Assembly: GCA_002284855.1 (NCBI GenBank)
Contig: CP015603.1
Location: 496,001 to 560,000, forward strand
Reading direction: 5' to 3'
Length of the DNA: 64,000 nucleotides
Source: Actinobacteria bacterium IMCC25003
GTDB taxonomy: Bacteria; Actinomycetota; Actinomycetes; Nanopelagicales; Nanopelagicaceae
Shown here: one piece after another, positions 56,714 through 64,000 of the stretch
Layout of the letters: each line of letters begins with the position of its first letter
How positions within the stretch are numbered: position 1 is the first letter of the stretch
Notes under the pieces: generated by a model
What the model was told of the DNA's origin: nothing
What the model saw: only the letters and a program-made list of their open reading frames with translations
Database searches by the model: none
Program-made: the position numbers and the translations under genes

Positions 56714-57582
56714 TGCGCACGAGCTATAAGGGTTATCGCATGCTGCTTGTGCATGCCCATCCTGATGACGAGACCATCAATAATGGAGCCACGATGGCGC
56801 TGTATGCAGCCCTCGGAGCAGATGTCACGCTCGTTACATGTACTCGTGGCGAAGAAGGCGAAGTGTTGGTTAAAGATTTAGCTCATCTGGCCGCACATGA
56901 AACAGATTCACTTGGAGACCATCGAGTCGAAGAGTTGGCAGTAGCCATGAAAGCTCTGGGAATTTCTGATCACCGCTTCCTCGGTGAAGGTCACACTAAG
57001 TATCGCGATAGCGGAATGATGGGAACCGAACCCAATAATCGCCCCGATACTTTCTGGAAAGCTGATTTTGATGAAGCCACAAGCCATCTGGTGCGCGTCA
57101 TAGATGAAGTGAAGCCACATGTCTTGATTACCTACGATGAATTCGGCGGTTACGGCCATCCAGATCATATTCAGGCACATCGAGTAGCGATGAACGCTGC
57201 CGAGAAATCAACCTGGAATATTGAGAAGATTTATTGGAACGTCATGCCTAAGTCGGTCATTCAAGAAGGAATTGATGCGATGAAGAAGATGGGCTCTGAT
57301 TTCTTCGGAGCAGAAAAGGCGGAAGATCTTCCCTTTGCTAAAGATGATTCATTTGTTCACGCAATGGTCGATGGCAATGCTTATGTCGAGAAGAAGATGG
57401 ATGCAATGCGTGCGCATGCAACTCAGATTGAGGTCGATGGACCTTTCTTCGCGCTCTCCAATAATTTAGGTCTGCAAGTGTGGGGGCATGAGTACTACAC
57501 CCTTGTAAAGGGCACGAAACACGAGCCTTTGGATGCAAAGGGTTACGAAACTGATCTCTTTGCGGGGATTGAACTTTCGTAA
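56713..57582 (+). CDS. mshB: GlcNAc-inositol deacetylase of mycothiol synthesis
   Basis: 289 aa LmbE-type zinc deacetylase. Zinc site HAHPDDE (His16, Asp19) and the third ligand in [12 protein letters not shown] (~155); [10 protein letters not shown] (~46) is typical of MshB. The start at ATG 56713 overlaps the moeZ stop by one base. MshB is preferred to the paralogous Mca amidase from these motifs, but Mca-like activity is not excluded. It implies that the cell uses mycothiol. Confidence 0.88.
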   Translation: MRTSYKGYRMLLVHAHPDDETINNGATMALYAALGADVTLVTCTRGEEGEVLVKDLAHLAAHETDSLGDHRVEELAVAMKALGISDHRFLGEGHTKYRDSGMMGTEPNNRPDTFWKADFDEATSHLVRVIDEVKPHVLITYDEFGGYGHPDHIQAHRVAMNAAEKSTWNIEKIYWNVMPKSVIQEGIDAMKKMGSDFFGAEKAEDLPFAKDDSFVHAMVDGNAYVEKKMDAMRAHATQIEVDGPFFALSNNLGLQVWGHEYYTLVKGTKHEPLDAKGYETDLFAGIELS

Positions 57583-57893
57583 TGAAGTTTCTCTCCTCAC
57601 TCTTCTTCGGCGCACTGGTTGCAATCTCGGCAACACTGATTCATCAAACACTGCCACCGCTCGGAGTAGCTGTGGGAATCATCGCAACCTATGTAGGCAT
57701 TTGGTACATAGGCCGCAGATATGGAAAGCGTCGCTACAAGTTCTACGCACTTATTGCGTGGCTCGTTGTGATTGCAAAGGCTGGATCTTTTGGCGCTGGA
57801 AATGAACTTCTTATCCAAGGAGACAGCCCCGGAAGTGCGCTCTTAATGATTGGTTTTCTTGTGGGGCTAGTCGCTGTACTGCCTCGCCCTTAA
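57582..57893 (+). CDS. small polytopic membrane protein (possibly DUF6113)
   Basis: 103 aa, four predicted membrane segments (about 4-22, 28-45, 55-72, 83-100) with a basic loop GRRYGKRRYK in between. No catalytic motif. Actinobacteria often have such a protein after mshB (DUF6113), which is a context-based guess. One-base overlap with mshB; only 1 bp separates its stop from the convergent cysS stop. Confidence 0.7.
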   Translation: MKFLSSLFFGALVAISATLIHQTLPPLGVAVGIIATYVGIWYIGRRYGKRRYKFYALIAWLVVIAKAGSFGAGNELLIQGDSPGSALLMIGFLVGLVAVLPRP

Positions 57894-57894
57894 C

Positions 57895-59472
57895 TTACTT
57901 CCAACTCCAGCTCTGACCATCGGCGCCATCTTTGATTTCAAGGCCGGCATCAGATAACTGATCTCGCAATGCATCGCTCAGCGCCCAATTCTTCTCTGCG
58001 CGAGCTGTAATGCGCGCATCGAGTAGCGCTTGAAGATCTGCACTCACTTCTTTACTTTCCACGCCGCGATCGAGATCAAGCCCCAGCACCTGATCTGCAA
58101 AGAGGAAGATGGCACGTTTATCGAGAGCTCCGATACTGGAATCCTTTTCGATGGCACGAATTCGCTGCATCGCTCGTGGTGTATCAAGATCATTGGTGAG
58201 TGCATCACTGAGTTCTTGATCAAATTTCAACTCTGTACCGCTACCTGCATCGGAGAGCAATTGTCTCCAGCGTTTGAGAGTTGAATGTGCTGCCTCAAGA
58301 GAGGCCCAACTGAGATCCATTTGTGAGCGATAGCGATTCTCAAGCAGTGCAAAGCGAAGTGAAAGTGGGTCTAATCCTCGATCGATGATGTCCTGCAGCA
58401 AGACAACATTGCCAGCGCTCTTCGACATCTTGCGGCCTTCAAAGAGAAGGTGTTCGCCATGTACCCATGAATCAACGGTTTCATCACCTGTCAGCGAATT
58501 AGATTGTGCTCGTTCATTTTCATGGTGAGGAAAGCGGAGATCAATTCCACCAATGTGGAGATCCACATGCCCATCGAGAAGTTCTATCGACATAGCGCTG
58601 CATTCAATATGCCAACCAGGAAATCCTGCACCCCACGGTGAATCCCAAATCATTTGAGTGCGCGCACCTGCTAATTTCCAGAGCGCCCAGTCCGCGTGAA
58701 ATCTCTTGCCACCTTCATCGGTGAATTCATAACGATGACCTGGTTTAAGCGCTTCGAGTTTATTTCCGCTGAGCGCTCCATATGAAGGAAATGATGTGGC
58801 ATCAAAGTAGACAGAGCCATCAGTACCGACATAGGCATGCTTGAGTTCAATCAATTTCTCAATCGACTCAATCATCTGCGCCATCTTCTCCGAGGCCCGT
58901 GGATAGGAATCTGCTCCTTGAATATTGAGTCGAGCTAAATCAGTATGAAAACGCGCCTCAAAAATTCGGGCAATCTCAAAGGGATCAATCTTTGTCTTCT
59001 CTGACTCTGCGAGCATCTTGTCTTCATCGGAAAAATCATCTGCCATATGTCCCACATCGGTGATGTTCTGGACCAAGGTGACATCGAGTCCGGTCAGCTG
59101 CAGAGTGCGGGAGATGAGGTCTGAAAGTAGAAAGGTACGCAGATTCCCAACATGTGCATCTCGGTAGACAGTTGGACCGCAGCAGTAGATTCGAACCGCC
59201 CCATCTCGGCTAGAGATTGTCTTCAGAGATCTCGACATCGTGTCGTACATCGAGAGTGATCCGCTCGAGGTATCGCGCCGGTTAAAAACTGGGATGACTC
59301 GGAAAGCGACAGCATCATCAGGGTTGAAAGCGACTGTTTCACCACGTCGATTAATCAAGGTTGTCTCACTCTGTAGAACGCCGACGACATCTCGAAAGCT
59401 GCCATCACTGTCGCGCAGGCGAATCGTCGCTCGCTTGCCGAGCGCCTGCGCTATCTGAGTGCGCAGATTCAT
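57895..59472 (-). CDS. cysS: cysteinyl-tRNA synthetase with extra N-terminal domain
   Basis: 525 aa from ATG 59472, about 75 residues longer than usual. The ordinary enzyme begins at MYDTMSRSLKT (ATG 59250, 451 aa) and contains CCGPTVY with AHVGN (HIGH), zinc ligands in WHIECSAMS and HHENERAQ, and RKMSKSAGN. The C-terminal anticodon part (ARAEKNWALSDALRDQL) marks CysS rather than the shorter MshC. The extension reads like a small beta-barrel (RATIRLRDSDGSFRDVVGVL, then TLINRRGETVAF). It is in frame with no stop, so the fusion is probably real, though an internal start at 59250 is possible. Confidence 0.88.
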   Translation of the reverse strand: MNLRTQIAQALGKRATIRLRDSDGSFRDVVGVLQSETTLINRRGETVAFNPDDAVAFRVIPVFNRRDTSSGSLSMYDTMSRSLKTISSRDGAVRIYCCGPTVYRDAHVGNLRTFLLSDLISRTLQLTGLDVTLVQNITDVGHMADDFSDEDKMLAESEKTKIDPFEIARIFEARFHTDLARLNIQGADSYPRASEKMAQMIESIEKLIELKHAYVGTDGSVYFDATSFPSYGALSGNKLEALKPGHRYEFTDEGGKRFHADWALWKLAGARTQMIWDSPWGAGFPGWHIECSAMSIELLDGHVDLHIGGIDLRFPHHENERAQSNSLTGDETVDSWVHGEHLLFEGRKMSKSAGNVVLLQDIIDRGLDPLSLRFALLENRYRSQMDLSWASLEAAHSTLKRWRQLLSDAGSGTELKFDQELSDALTNDLDTPRAMQRIRAIEKDSSIGALDKRAIFLFADQVLGLDLDRGVESKEVSADLQALLDARITARAEKNWALSDALRDQLSDAGLEIKDGADGQSWSWK

Positions 59473-59498
59473 GCTCGCCCCAAAAGTCGGTGGTACAT
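59469..59498 (-). CDS. putative 9-codon leader ORF before cysS
   Basis: Minus strand ATG 59498 encodes MYHRLLGRA and ends in TGA overlapping the cysS ATG (ATGA). A TAGGGT hexamer stands exactly 6 nt before it, as at other predicted leaderless starts here. It would make cysS translation depend on termination and reinitiation. No cysteine codon is present. Evidence is spacing only. Confidence 0.35.
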   Translation of the reverse strand: MYHRLLGRA

Positions 59499-59504
59499 AG
59501 CGCA

Positions 59505-59510
59505 ACCCTA
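59505..59510 (-). promoter_or_regulatory. -10 element of the cysS transcript
   Basis: Minus strand TAGGGT, 6 nt before the leader-ORF ATG at 59498 and 32 nt before the cysS ATG. Confidence 0.4.
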
Positions 59511-59536
59511 ATCGTGCAAGGGCGCTCCTGCAGGGT

Positions 59537-59542
59537 TAGAAT
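59537..59542 (+). promoter_or_regulatory. -10 element of the fdxA promoter
   Basis: TAGAAT, 36 nt before the fdxA GTG. The implied leader of ~30 nt carries CGGAGGA at 59566-59572 as ribosome site. Confidence 0.45.
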
Positions 59543-59578
59543 TACGGTCAACCGTTATTAGCTCCCGGAGGACTTTTC

Positions 59579-59899
59579 GTGACATATGTAATTGCTGAAC
59601 CGTGCGTGGATGTAAAAGATAAGTCTTGCCGCGAAGAGTGCCCAGTCGACTGCATTTACGACGGCACCCGCATGCTCTACATCCAGCCTGACGAATGTGT
59701 CGATTGCGGAGCTTGCGAACCAGTATGCCCAGTTGAAGCCATCTACTACGAGGATGATGTTCCTGGCCAGTGGCAAAATTATAAGAAGATCAATACAGAA
59801 TTCTTTATCGAACTCGGTTCACCTGGGGGAGCATCAAAGGTCGGGGAGACAAATACCGACCATGCAGATGTCACTGCTCTTGCGCCAAAAACTTCCTGA
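59579..59899 (+). CDS. fdxA: 7Fe ferredoxin (3Fe-4S plus 4Fe-4S)
   Basis: 106 aa electron carrier. The first cluster motif is CVDVKDKSCREECP (C-x7-C-x3-C-P) and the second is CVDCGACEPVCP (C-x2-C-x2-C-x3-C-P), the FdxA/FdxC arrangement. GTG start with GGAGGA 6 nt upstream. The C-terminal tail overlaps the dapC start by 32 nt; an fdx-dapC pair is also known to me from mycobacteria. Confidence 0.95.
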   Translation: MTYVIAEPCVDVKDKSCREECPVDCIYDGTRMLYIQPDECVDCGACEPVCPVEAIYYEDDVPGQWQNYKKINTEFFIELGSPGGASKVGETNTDHADVTALAPKTS

Positions 59900-60956
59900 T
59901 TTTCCTTGGGATGCGCTAGCACCGTACGGAGCTATCGCAAAGCGTCACCCACAAGGAGCAATCGATCTCTCGGTGGGAACACCGGTTGATGCCACCCCAG
60001 AATTTATTCAGAAAGCTTTTCAGGGAGCTGCAAACTCTCCGGGCTATCCCGTAACAGTTGGAACACCTGAATTACGTGAAGCAATCACCACATGGGCAGA
60101 AAAGTATTTAGGTGCCACTGGTGAATTCGGAGTACTTCCGATCATCGGATCTAAAGAATTTGTTGCATGGCTTCCGACATTTATCGAAGCGCAGAGCGTT
60201 CTCTATCCTGATGTTGCGTATCCAACCTATCTAGTTGGCGCATTGCTTGCTCAAGCAGAAGCAACCCCAGTCTCACTTCAGGCAGCGACATGGCCAGCTG
60301 CAGATATGGCTTGGGTAAATTCACCGTCAAATCCGACGGGCAGAGTTCATAGCGAATCCGAATTTAGAGAAGCTATTGAATGGTCTCGAAAGAATAAGAG
60401 CGTTGTAGTCTCTGATGAGTGCTATCTCGAATTTGGAGACACGGTTACTCCTACTTCCATCTTGCAATACACCGGGGGAGTTAACACCAATATTCTGGCG
60501 GTGCACTCACTTTCAAAACGCTCTTCCATGGCTGGATATCGCGCCGCATTTATCGTGGGAGATCCCGCACTTATTGCTCGCATCCTGGAAGTTCGCAAAC
60601 ATGCAGGCATGATGGTTCCGCTTCCTGTGCAGATTGCGATGATTGCAGCTCTTTCCAATGAAGATCATGTTGCTGAACAACGTGCTCGTTATAACGCACG
60701 TCGCGCAACCCTTGCCCCAGCGCTTCGCGCAGCTGGATTCACTATCGAAAATTCTGAAGCTGGTCTCTATATCTGGGCTACCCGTAATGAAAATTGCTGG
60801 GACTCAGTTTCGTGGCTTGCTGAACTCGGCATCATCGCTACACCAGGAATTTTCTATGGCGACAATGGCGCATCGCATATCCGAATTGCAATGACAGCCA
60901 CAGATGCACAGATCTCTGAAGCTGCTTCTCGCATCACTTCCAAAGTAGGTGCATAG
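59868..60956 (+). CDS. dapC: succinyldiaminopimelate aminotransferase
   Basis: 362 aa from ATG 59868 (59862 is a close alternative; the longer open frame overlaps all of fdxA). Class I/II PLP enzyme: the PLP lysine is Lys217 in HSLSKRSSMAGYR, with NSPSNPTG (151-158) and the N-terminal LPDFPWDALAPY that is typical of actinobacterial DapC. Acts after DapD in lysine/diaminopimelate synthesis. Overlaps fdxA by 32 nt. Confidence 0.91.
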   Translation: MSLLLRQKLPDFPWDALAPYGAIAKRHPQGAIDLSVGTPVDATPEFIQKAFQGAANSPGYPVTVGTPELREAITTWAEKYLGATGEFGVLPIIGSKEFVAWLPTFIEAQSVLYPDVAYPTYLVGALLAQAEATPVSLQAATWPAADMAWVNSPSNPTGRVHSESEFREAIEWSRKNKSVVVSDECYLEFGDTVTPTSILQYTGGVNTNILAVHSLSKRSSMAGYRAAFIVGDPALIARILEVRKHAGMMVPLPVQIAMIAALSNEDHVAEQRARYNARRATLAPALRAAGFTIENSEAGLYIWATRNENCWDSVSWLAELGIIATPGIFYGDNGASHIRIAMTATDAQISEAASRITSKVGA

Positions 60957-60958
60957 CA

Positions 60959-61915
60959 ATGGCTGTAGGCATTCTCTTGGTAGGAGGCTTTGGTACACGC
61001 CTCAAGCCGCTGACAGATGAATCACCGAAACCGATGCTTCCTGTTGCAGGTCTTCCTGTAACGGAACACCAGATACTTGCAGCAAAGAAGGCTGGAATTC
61101 ACACACTTGTTTTAGCGACGTCATATCTGGCAGAAGTCTTTACACCGTACTTTGGCGACGGGGCTAAGTGGGGGATGAAGATTCTCTATGCAGTTGAAAA
61201 GGAACCTCTTGGCACAGGTGGCGCGATTCGTAACGCCGCCGAACTCCTTGGTCGCGATGAACCCGTAGTGATTTTTAATGGCGATGTACTCAGTCGCCAC
61301 TCGATTGCAGATCAAATAAAATTCCACACAGATAACAGCGCTGATGTGACACTTCATCTGATTGATGTTGAAGATGCGCGTGCCTTCGGTTGCGTTCCCA
61401 CCGATGCCGATGGTCGCGTAACCGCCTTCCTTGAGAAAATGGATAATCCTGTAACAAATTCGATTAATGCAGGGTGCTATGTATTTAGCCCACAAGTGAT
61501 TGAGCAAATTCCTCTGGGCACGGTTGTCAGCGTTGAACGCGAAACTTTTCCTACACTTGTTGCAGACGGTCGACCAGTATTCGGTTATAAAGAACAGTCC
61601 TATTGGCTCGATGTAGGAACTCCCGCGGCGCTCTTTAAAGGTTCACGCGATTTGGTTGAAGGTGATTTTCACGCGATGGCTGATACAACTATCGCCTCAG
61701 ATGCGGTCATCACAGGCGGCACTTCCATCGGAGCTCGTTGTTCCATCGGATCGGGCGTACGAATTGACGATTGCATCATTGGAGACGATGTCACCATCGG
61801 CGATGGAGCGATTCTGACTCACTCATTCATCGCACATGGCGCCGAGATCGCTGCAGGAACTCAGAAAAGCGCGCATTACCTATCAAAAAAGCTCGATTTA
61901 CCGATTTCACTCTAG
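60959..61915 (+). CDS. NDP-sugar pyrophosphorylase (mannose-1-phosphate guanylyltransferase-like)
   Basis: 318 aa. Nucleotidyltransferase signature LVGGFGTRLKPLT (7-19) with SPKPMLPV, then FNGDVLS (~104) and a C-terminal left-handed helix with hexapeptide repeats (IASDAVITGGTSIGARCSIG). In actinobacteria this gene near whiB2/whmD is usually the GDP-mannose pyrophosphorylase; glucose-1-phosphate specificity cannot be excluded. Two nt after dapC. Confidence 0.87.
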   Translation: MAVGILLVGGFGTRLKPLTDESPKPMLPVAGLPVTEHQILAAKKAGIHTLVLATSYLAEVFTPYFGDGAKWGMKILYAVEKEPLGTGGAIRNAAELLGRDEPVVIFNGDVLSRHSIADQIKFHTDNSADVTLHLIDVEDARAFGCVPTDADGRVTAFLEKMDNPVTNSINAGCYVFSPQVIEQIPLGTVVSVERETFPTLVADGRPVFGYKEQSYWLDVGTPAALFKGSRDLVEGDFHAMADTTIASDAVITGGTSIGARCSIGSGVRIDDCIIGDDVTIGDGAILTHSFIAHGAEIAAGTQKSAHYLSKKLDLPISL

Positions 61916-61946
61916 AAATTAAACTTTTCCCAGCGTAAATCGAAAA

Positions 61947-61980
61947 AATCCCTCATCCCAGGGGTTGACTCAGAGGGATT
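61947..61980. promoter_or_regulatory. inverted repeat around the whiB -35 region
   Basis: AATCCCTC (61947-61954) and GAGGGATT (61973-61980), 8-bp perfect arms 18 bp apart, with the -35 TTGACT between them and the right arm in the promoter spacer. Confidence 0.5.
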
Positions 61981-61993
61981 ACACGGGTGTAAT
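61965..61993 (+). promoter_or_regulatory. whiB promoter (-35 and -10)
   Basis: TTGACT (61965-61970), 17-bp spacer, TGTAAT (61988-61993). The clearest sigma-70-type promoter in the window. Initiation near 62000 leaves a ~57-nt leader with GAGGAG at 62041-62046. Confidence 0.75.
61978..61993. promoter_or_regulatory. 16-bp palindrome covering the whiB -10
   Basis: ATTACAC-GG-GTGTAAT: 7-bp perfect arms around a GG centre, overlapping the whole -10 hexamer. A protein bound here would block polymerase, so an operator is likely. The binding protein is unknown. Confidence 0.55.
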
Positions 61994-62056
61994 TCTCTTC
62001 TAGAGCGCGTTCTTCACACCGAAGTGCGCCCTACTGATCTGAGGAGTCTTACGAGC

Positions 62057-62365
62057 ATGCCGATTCGTCCCGAAGGTACATCGACTGGCAAGCCATCAGC
62101 CCCCACTGCTGGACCAACTATCCAATTAGCAAGCGGAGAGAATATTGAACTCTCCTGGCAAGAGCGCTCACTATGCGCTCAGACCGATCCCGAAGCCTTC
62201 TTCCCTGAAAAAGGTGGTTCTACACGCGAAGCAAAGCGCGTCTGCCTCTCATGCGATGTCCGCCAAGAGTGCCTCGAATATGCGCTCGCACATGATGAGC
62301 GTTTCGGAATCTGGGGTGGCCTCTCCGAGCGTGAGCGCCGTCGCCTCAAGCGCCGCCCTGCATAA
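62057..62365 (+). CDS. whiB2: WhiB-family transcription factor, WhiB2/WhmD type
   Basis: 102 aa from ATG 62057 (GAGGAG about 10 nt upstream; an in-frame GTG at 62024 is less likely). Four cluster cysteines Cys40, Cys63, Cys66 and Cys72, then the turn GIWGGLSERERRRLKRR (83-100). The stretch between (AQTDPEAFFPEKGGSTREAK) is typical of WhiB2/WhmD, linked to cell division in mycobacteria and sporulation in Streptomyces. Fe-S binding and sigma-factor interaction are expected from the family. Strong promoter with palindromes upstream. Confidence 0.93.
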   Translation: MPIRPEGTSTGKPSAPTAGPTIQLASGENIELSWQERSLCAQTDPEAFFPEKGGSTREAKRVCLSCDVRQECLEYALAHDERFGIWGGLSERERRRLKRRPA

Positions 62366-62395
62366 GCGCGCCGTAACCTTCACAGTTTCAAACGA

Positions 62396-62401
62396 TAAGT
62401 T
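62396..62401 (+). promoter_or_regulatory. -10 element of a predicted leaderless GT2-gene promoter
   Basis: TAAGTT, 6-nt spacer (TCCCTT), ATG at 62408. Confidence 0.5.
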
Positions 62402-62407
62402 TCCCTT

Positions 62408-64000
62408 ATGAGTACGCAACGCGTTTCTGCCATTCTCGTTGTCCATGATGGAACAACGTGGCTGCCAGAAGTAGTTGCATCAATCGCTTCTCAAACTCGA
62501 AACGTTGATCAGATCCTCGCTGTCGATACTGGCTCCACTGATGGATCAGCGAAACTTCTTAAAGGCGCTCGCATCCCCGTTGCAACACTCGATCGCTCTA
62601 CAGGTTTTGGTGAAGCAGTTGCGTACGGTGTCGATCATCTCTCTGCACCGATTGAAGGCGCCGAAGAATGGTTATGGATTCTTCACGATGATTGCGCACT
62701 AGATCCCAACGCACTCGAATCTTTATTAACAGCTCTTATCGAACGACCAAGCGTTGTTATGGCCGGACCAAAACTTCTTGGTTGGCATAACCGCACTCAC
62801 TTACTTGAAGTAGGTATCAGCCTTGCCACAAACGGCGCACGCTGGACAGGACTCGAACCTTCTGAATACGATCAAGGTCAACGCGATGGTGTGCACGAAG
62901 TTCTCTCCGTCAGTACAGCAGGCGCACTTATACGTCGCGATGTCTTTGAAGAGCTCGGCGGCTTCGATAACAATCTAGAACTCTTCCGCGATGATGTTGA
63001 CTTTGGCTGGCGCGTTCGCACAGCTGGGCATTCCGTTGTAGTGGTTACCGATGCTGTTGGCTTTCACGCGCAAGCGGCCACCAATGAACGTCGCCCCATC
63101 GACGTCAAAGGCGCATTCCTGCATCGCCCACTTCTGCTCGATCGCTGCAACGCTGCCTATGTTCTTCTTGCGAACTCCAGCTGGTGGTCACTGCCATGGC
63201 TATCGCTACAACTTCTCTCTGGCGCACTTGTTCGTTCCATCGGGTATCTCTTTGCAAAGTTACCAGGATATGCAAGCGATGAAATTCTTGCAATTGCATC
63301 GCTACTCATTCACCCGACAGAACTACTTGAAGCGCGTAAAGCTCGAAAGAAGAGTCGCTATATCTCAAGCAGAGTTGTAAAGAGTTTTATTCCCTCACGA
63401 TTTACCCAACTGCGAAGTTCAATTTCTCGAGGATTTGAGGCGCTTCGTGCCAAGCTCTTGCCAGATGATGCGGCAGGGGTATCTCCTGCTCTCAGCGATC
63501 TGACTCTCAATGAAGATGAAGATCTACTTACCCCCATCTCGTCTAAACCATGGCGCTTAGTCTTTACGCGCCCGCTTGTCGCAATGTCCACAGTTTTAGC
63601 TGTAATAACGATTTTCTGGGCGCGCCATCGATTCGGTGCAATTTCTGGGGGCGCACTTCCTGAATCACCTGATCGCCTCAGCGAACTCCTTAAAACTTAT
63701 GTAGCGAGCTGGCATAACATCGGAATGGGAAGCGGATTATCTACTCCACCTTGGGTACTTATTCTGAGTGTTGCTACGTTACTCACTCTAGGAAATATAC
63801 AACTCTTCATCACACTATTCTTTATCGCTGCTCCTTTTGCACTTCTGCTTACATCCCATCGATTCGTCAAGCGATTTACAGATAACCCTTGGCTATCTGC
63901 CGGAGCTGCCCTTCTCTACGCCCTTTCACCGGTATCAATTGCTGCAGTGAATTCTGGCCGGCTAGGACTTTTGGTATTCCTGGCTTTACTTCCCCTCTTC
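62408..64000 (+). CDS. large family 2 glycosyltransferase with membrane domain (3' truncated by window)
   Basis: 531 codons without a stop up to the window end. GT-A domain at 1-300: VSAILVVHDGTTWLPEVVAS (6-25), AVDTGSTDGS (~43), the DXD-like site ILHDDCALDP (~97), GGFDNNLELFRDDVDFGWRV as acceptor region (~183). From ~395 several membrane segments follow, so it is a membrane-bound polymer-building enzyme. Its place after whiB and the NDP-sugar pyrophosphorylase fits envelope glycan synthesis. Sugar and acceptor unknown. Confidence 0.85.
   Translation, partial: MSTQRVSAILVVHDGTTWLPEVVASIASQTRNVDQILAVDTGSTDGSAKLLKGARIPVATLDRSTGFGEAVAYGVDHLSAPIEGAEEWLWILHDDCALDPNALESLLTALIERPSVVMAGPKLLGWHNRTHLLEVGISLATNGARWTGLEPSEYDQGQRDGVHEVLSVSTAGALIRRDVFEELGGFDNNLELFRDDVDFGWRVRTAGHSVVVVTDAVGFHAQAATNERRPIDVKGAFLHRPLLLDRCNAAYVLLANSSWWSLPWLSLQLLSGALVRSIGYLFAKLPGYASDEILAIASLLIHPTELLEARKARKKSRYISSRVVKSFIPSRFTQLRSSISRGFEALRAKLLPDDAAGVSPALSDLTLNEDEDLLTPISSKPWRLVFTRPLVAMSTVLAVITIFWARHRFGAISGGALPESPDRLSELLKTYVASWHNIGMGSGLSTPPWVLILSVATLLTLGNIQLFITLFFIAAPFALLLTSHRFVKRFTDNPWLSAGAALLYALSPVSIAAVNSGRLGLLVFLALLPLF

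Noticed and set aside
1-64000. CRISPR arrays, insertion sequences, prophage or genomic island
   Set aside because: No regularly spaced repeats, transposase, integrase or phage genes; gene order and composition look uniform and core-like.

Overview
This window looks like part of a streamlined, roughly half-GC actinobacterial chromosome. I infer a freshwater acI-type lineage (Nanopelagicales, Planktophila-like). Actinobacterial markers include a WhiB2/WhmD-type protein, the mycothiol deacetylase MshB, the small DUF3017, DUF3107 and DUF3117 proteins, an acyl-CoA carboxylase epsilon subunit, and gene orders I recall from Mycobacterium and Streptomyces. Nearly all of the DNA is coding. The largest gaps are about 140 bp, convergent genes almost touch, and many neighbours overlap by 1 or 4 nt. 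I see no tRNA or rRNA gene, CRISPR array, insertion sequence, phage gene or origin. No gene-free stretch exceeds 300 bp.

Layout: 1-11 kb holds the 3' end of pcrA, then sucCD, a DUF6350 membrane protein, purN, purH, folD, a DUF3017 protein, mdh, icd and an S51-type peptidase, closed by a bidirectional terminator. At 10.8-13.3 kb are a multi-sugar ABC ATPase and a CNNM/CorC-type protein. At 13.3-29 kb, after trpS, lies a nucleoside scavenging block. It has two BMP-family binding proteins, an ABC ATPase and two permeases, cdd, deoA and add, facing PNP, a phosphosugar mutase, deoC, an aldehyde dehydrogenase and a half-length aldehyde dehydrogenase lacking the catalytic half. Together they can import nucleosides, release bases and convert deoxyribose phosphate to glyceraldehyde-3-phosphate plus an oxidised C2 unit. 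At 29-33.9 kb is a biotin carboxylase module (alpha, maf, epsilon, beta) with birA divergent.

33.9-35.5 kb is purK-purE. 35.5-41.8 kb is an envelope block: UDP-sugar dehydrogenase, LCP ligase, GT2, ABC-2 polysaccharide exporter and SpoIID-type protein. 41.8-53.2 kb has dapD, a LOG-type enzyme, a sigma4-like small protein, DUF3117, pepA, an O-methyltransferase, htrA, tatB, mrp, DUF1003, an MgtE-like CBS protein, a DMT transporter, a PHP phosphoesterase and MarC. 53.2-57.9 kb has a DEAD-box helicase, DUF3107, TetR, moeZ and mshB. 57.9-64 kb has an N-terminally extended cysS, fdxA, dapC, an NDP-sugar pyrophosphorylase, whiB and a large membrane GT2 running off the end.

The main cross-cutting signal is regulatory. 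Seventeen start codons (one of them a candidate leader ORF) are preceded by a TANNNT hexamer exactly 6-7 nt upstream and without a Shine-Dalgarno sequence, which indicates widespread leaderless transcription. Other notable points: pccB and birA share overlapping -10 hexamers on opposite strands; pepA has no ATG/GTG/TTG start compatible with its full N-terminal domain and is in frame with DUF3117 across one TAG; cysS carries an extra N-terminal domain and a 9-codon leaderless leader ORF; and there are operator-like palindromes in front of whiB and the sigma4-like gene.
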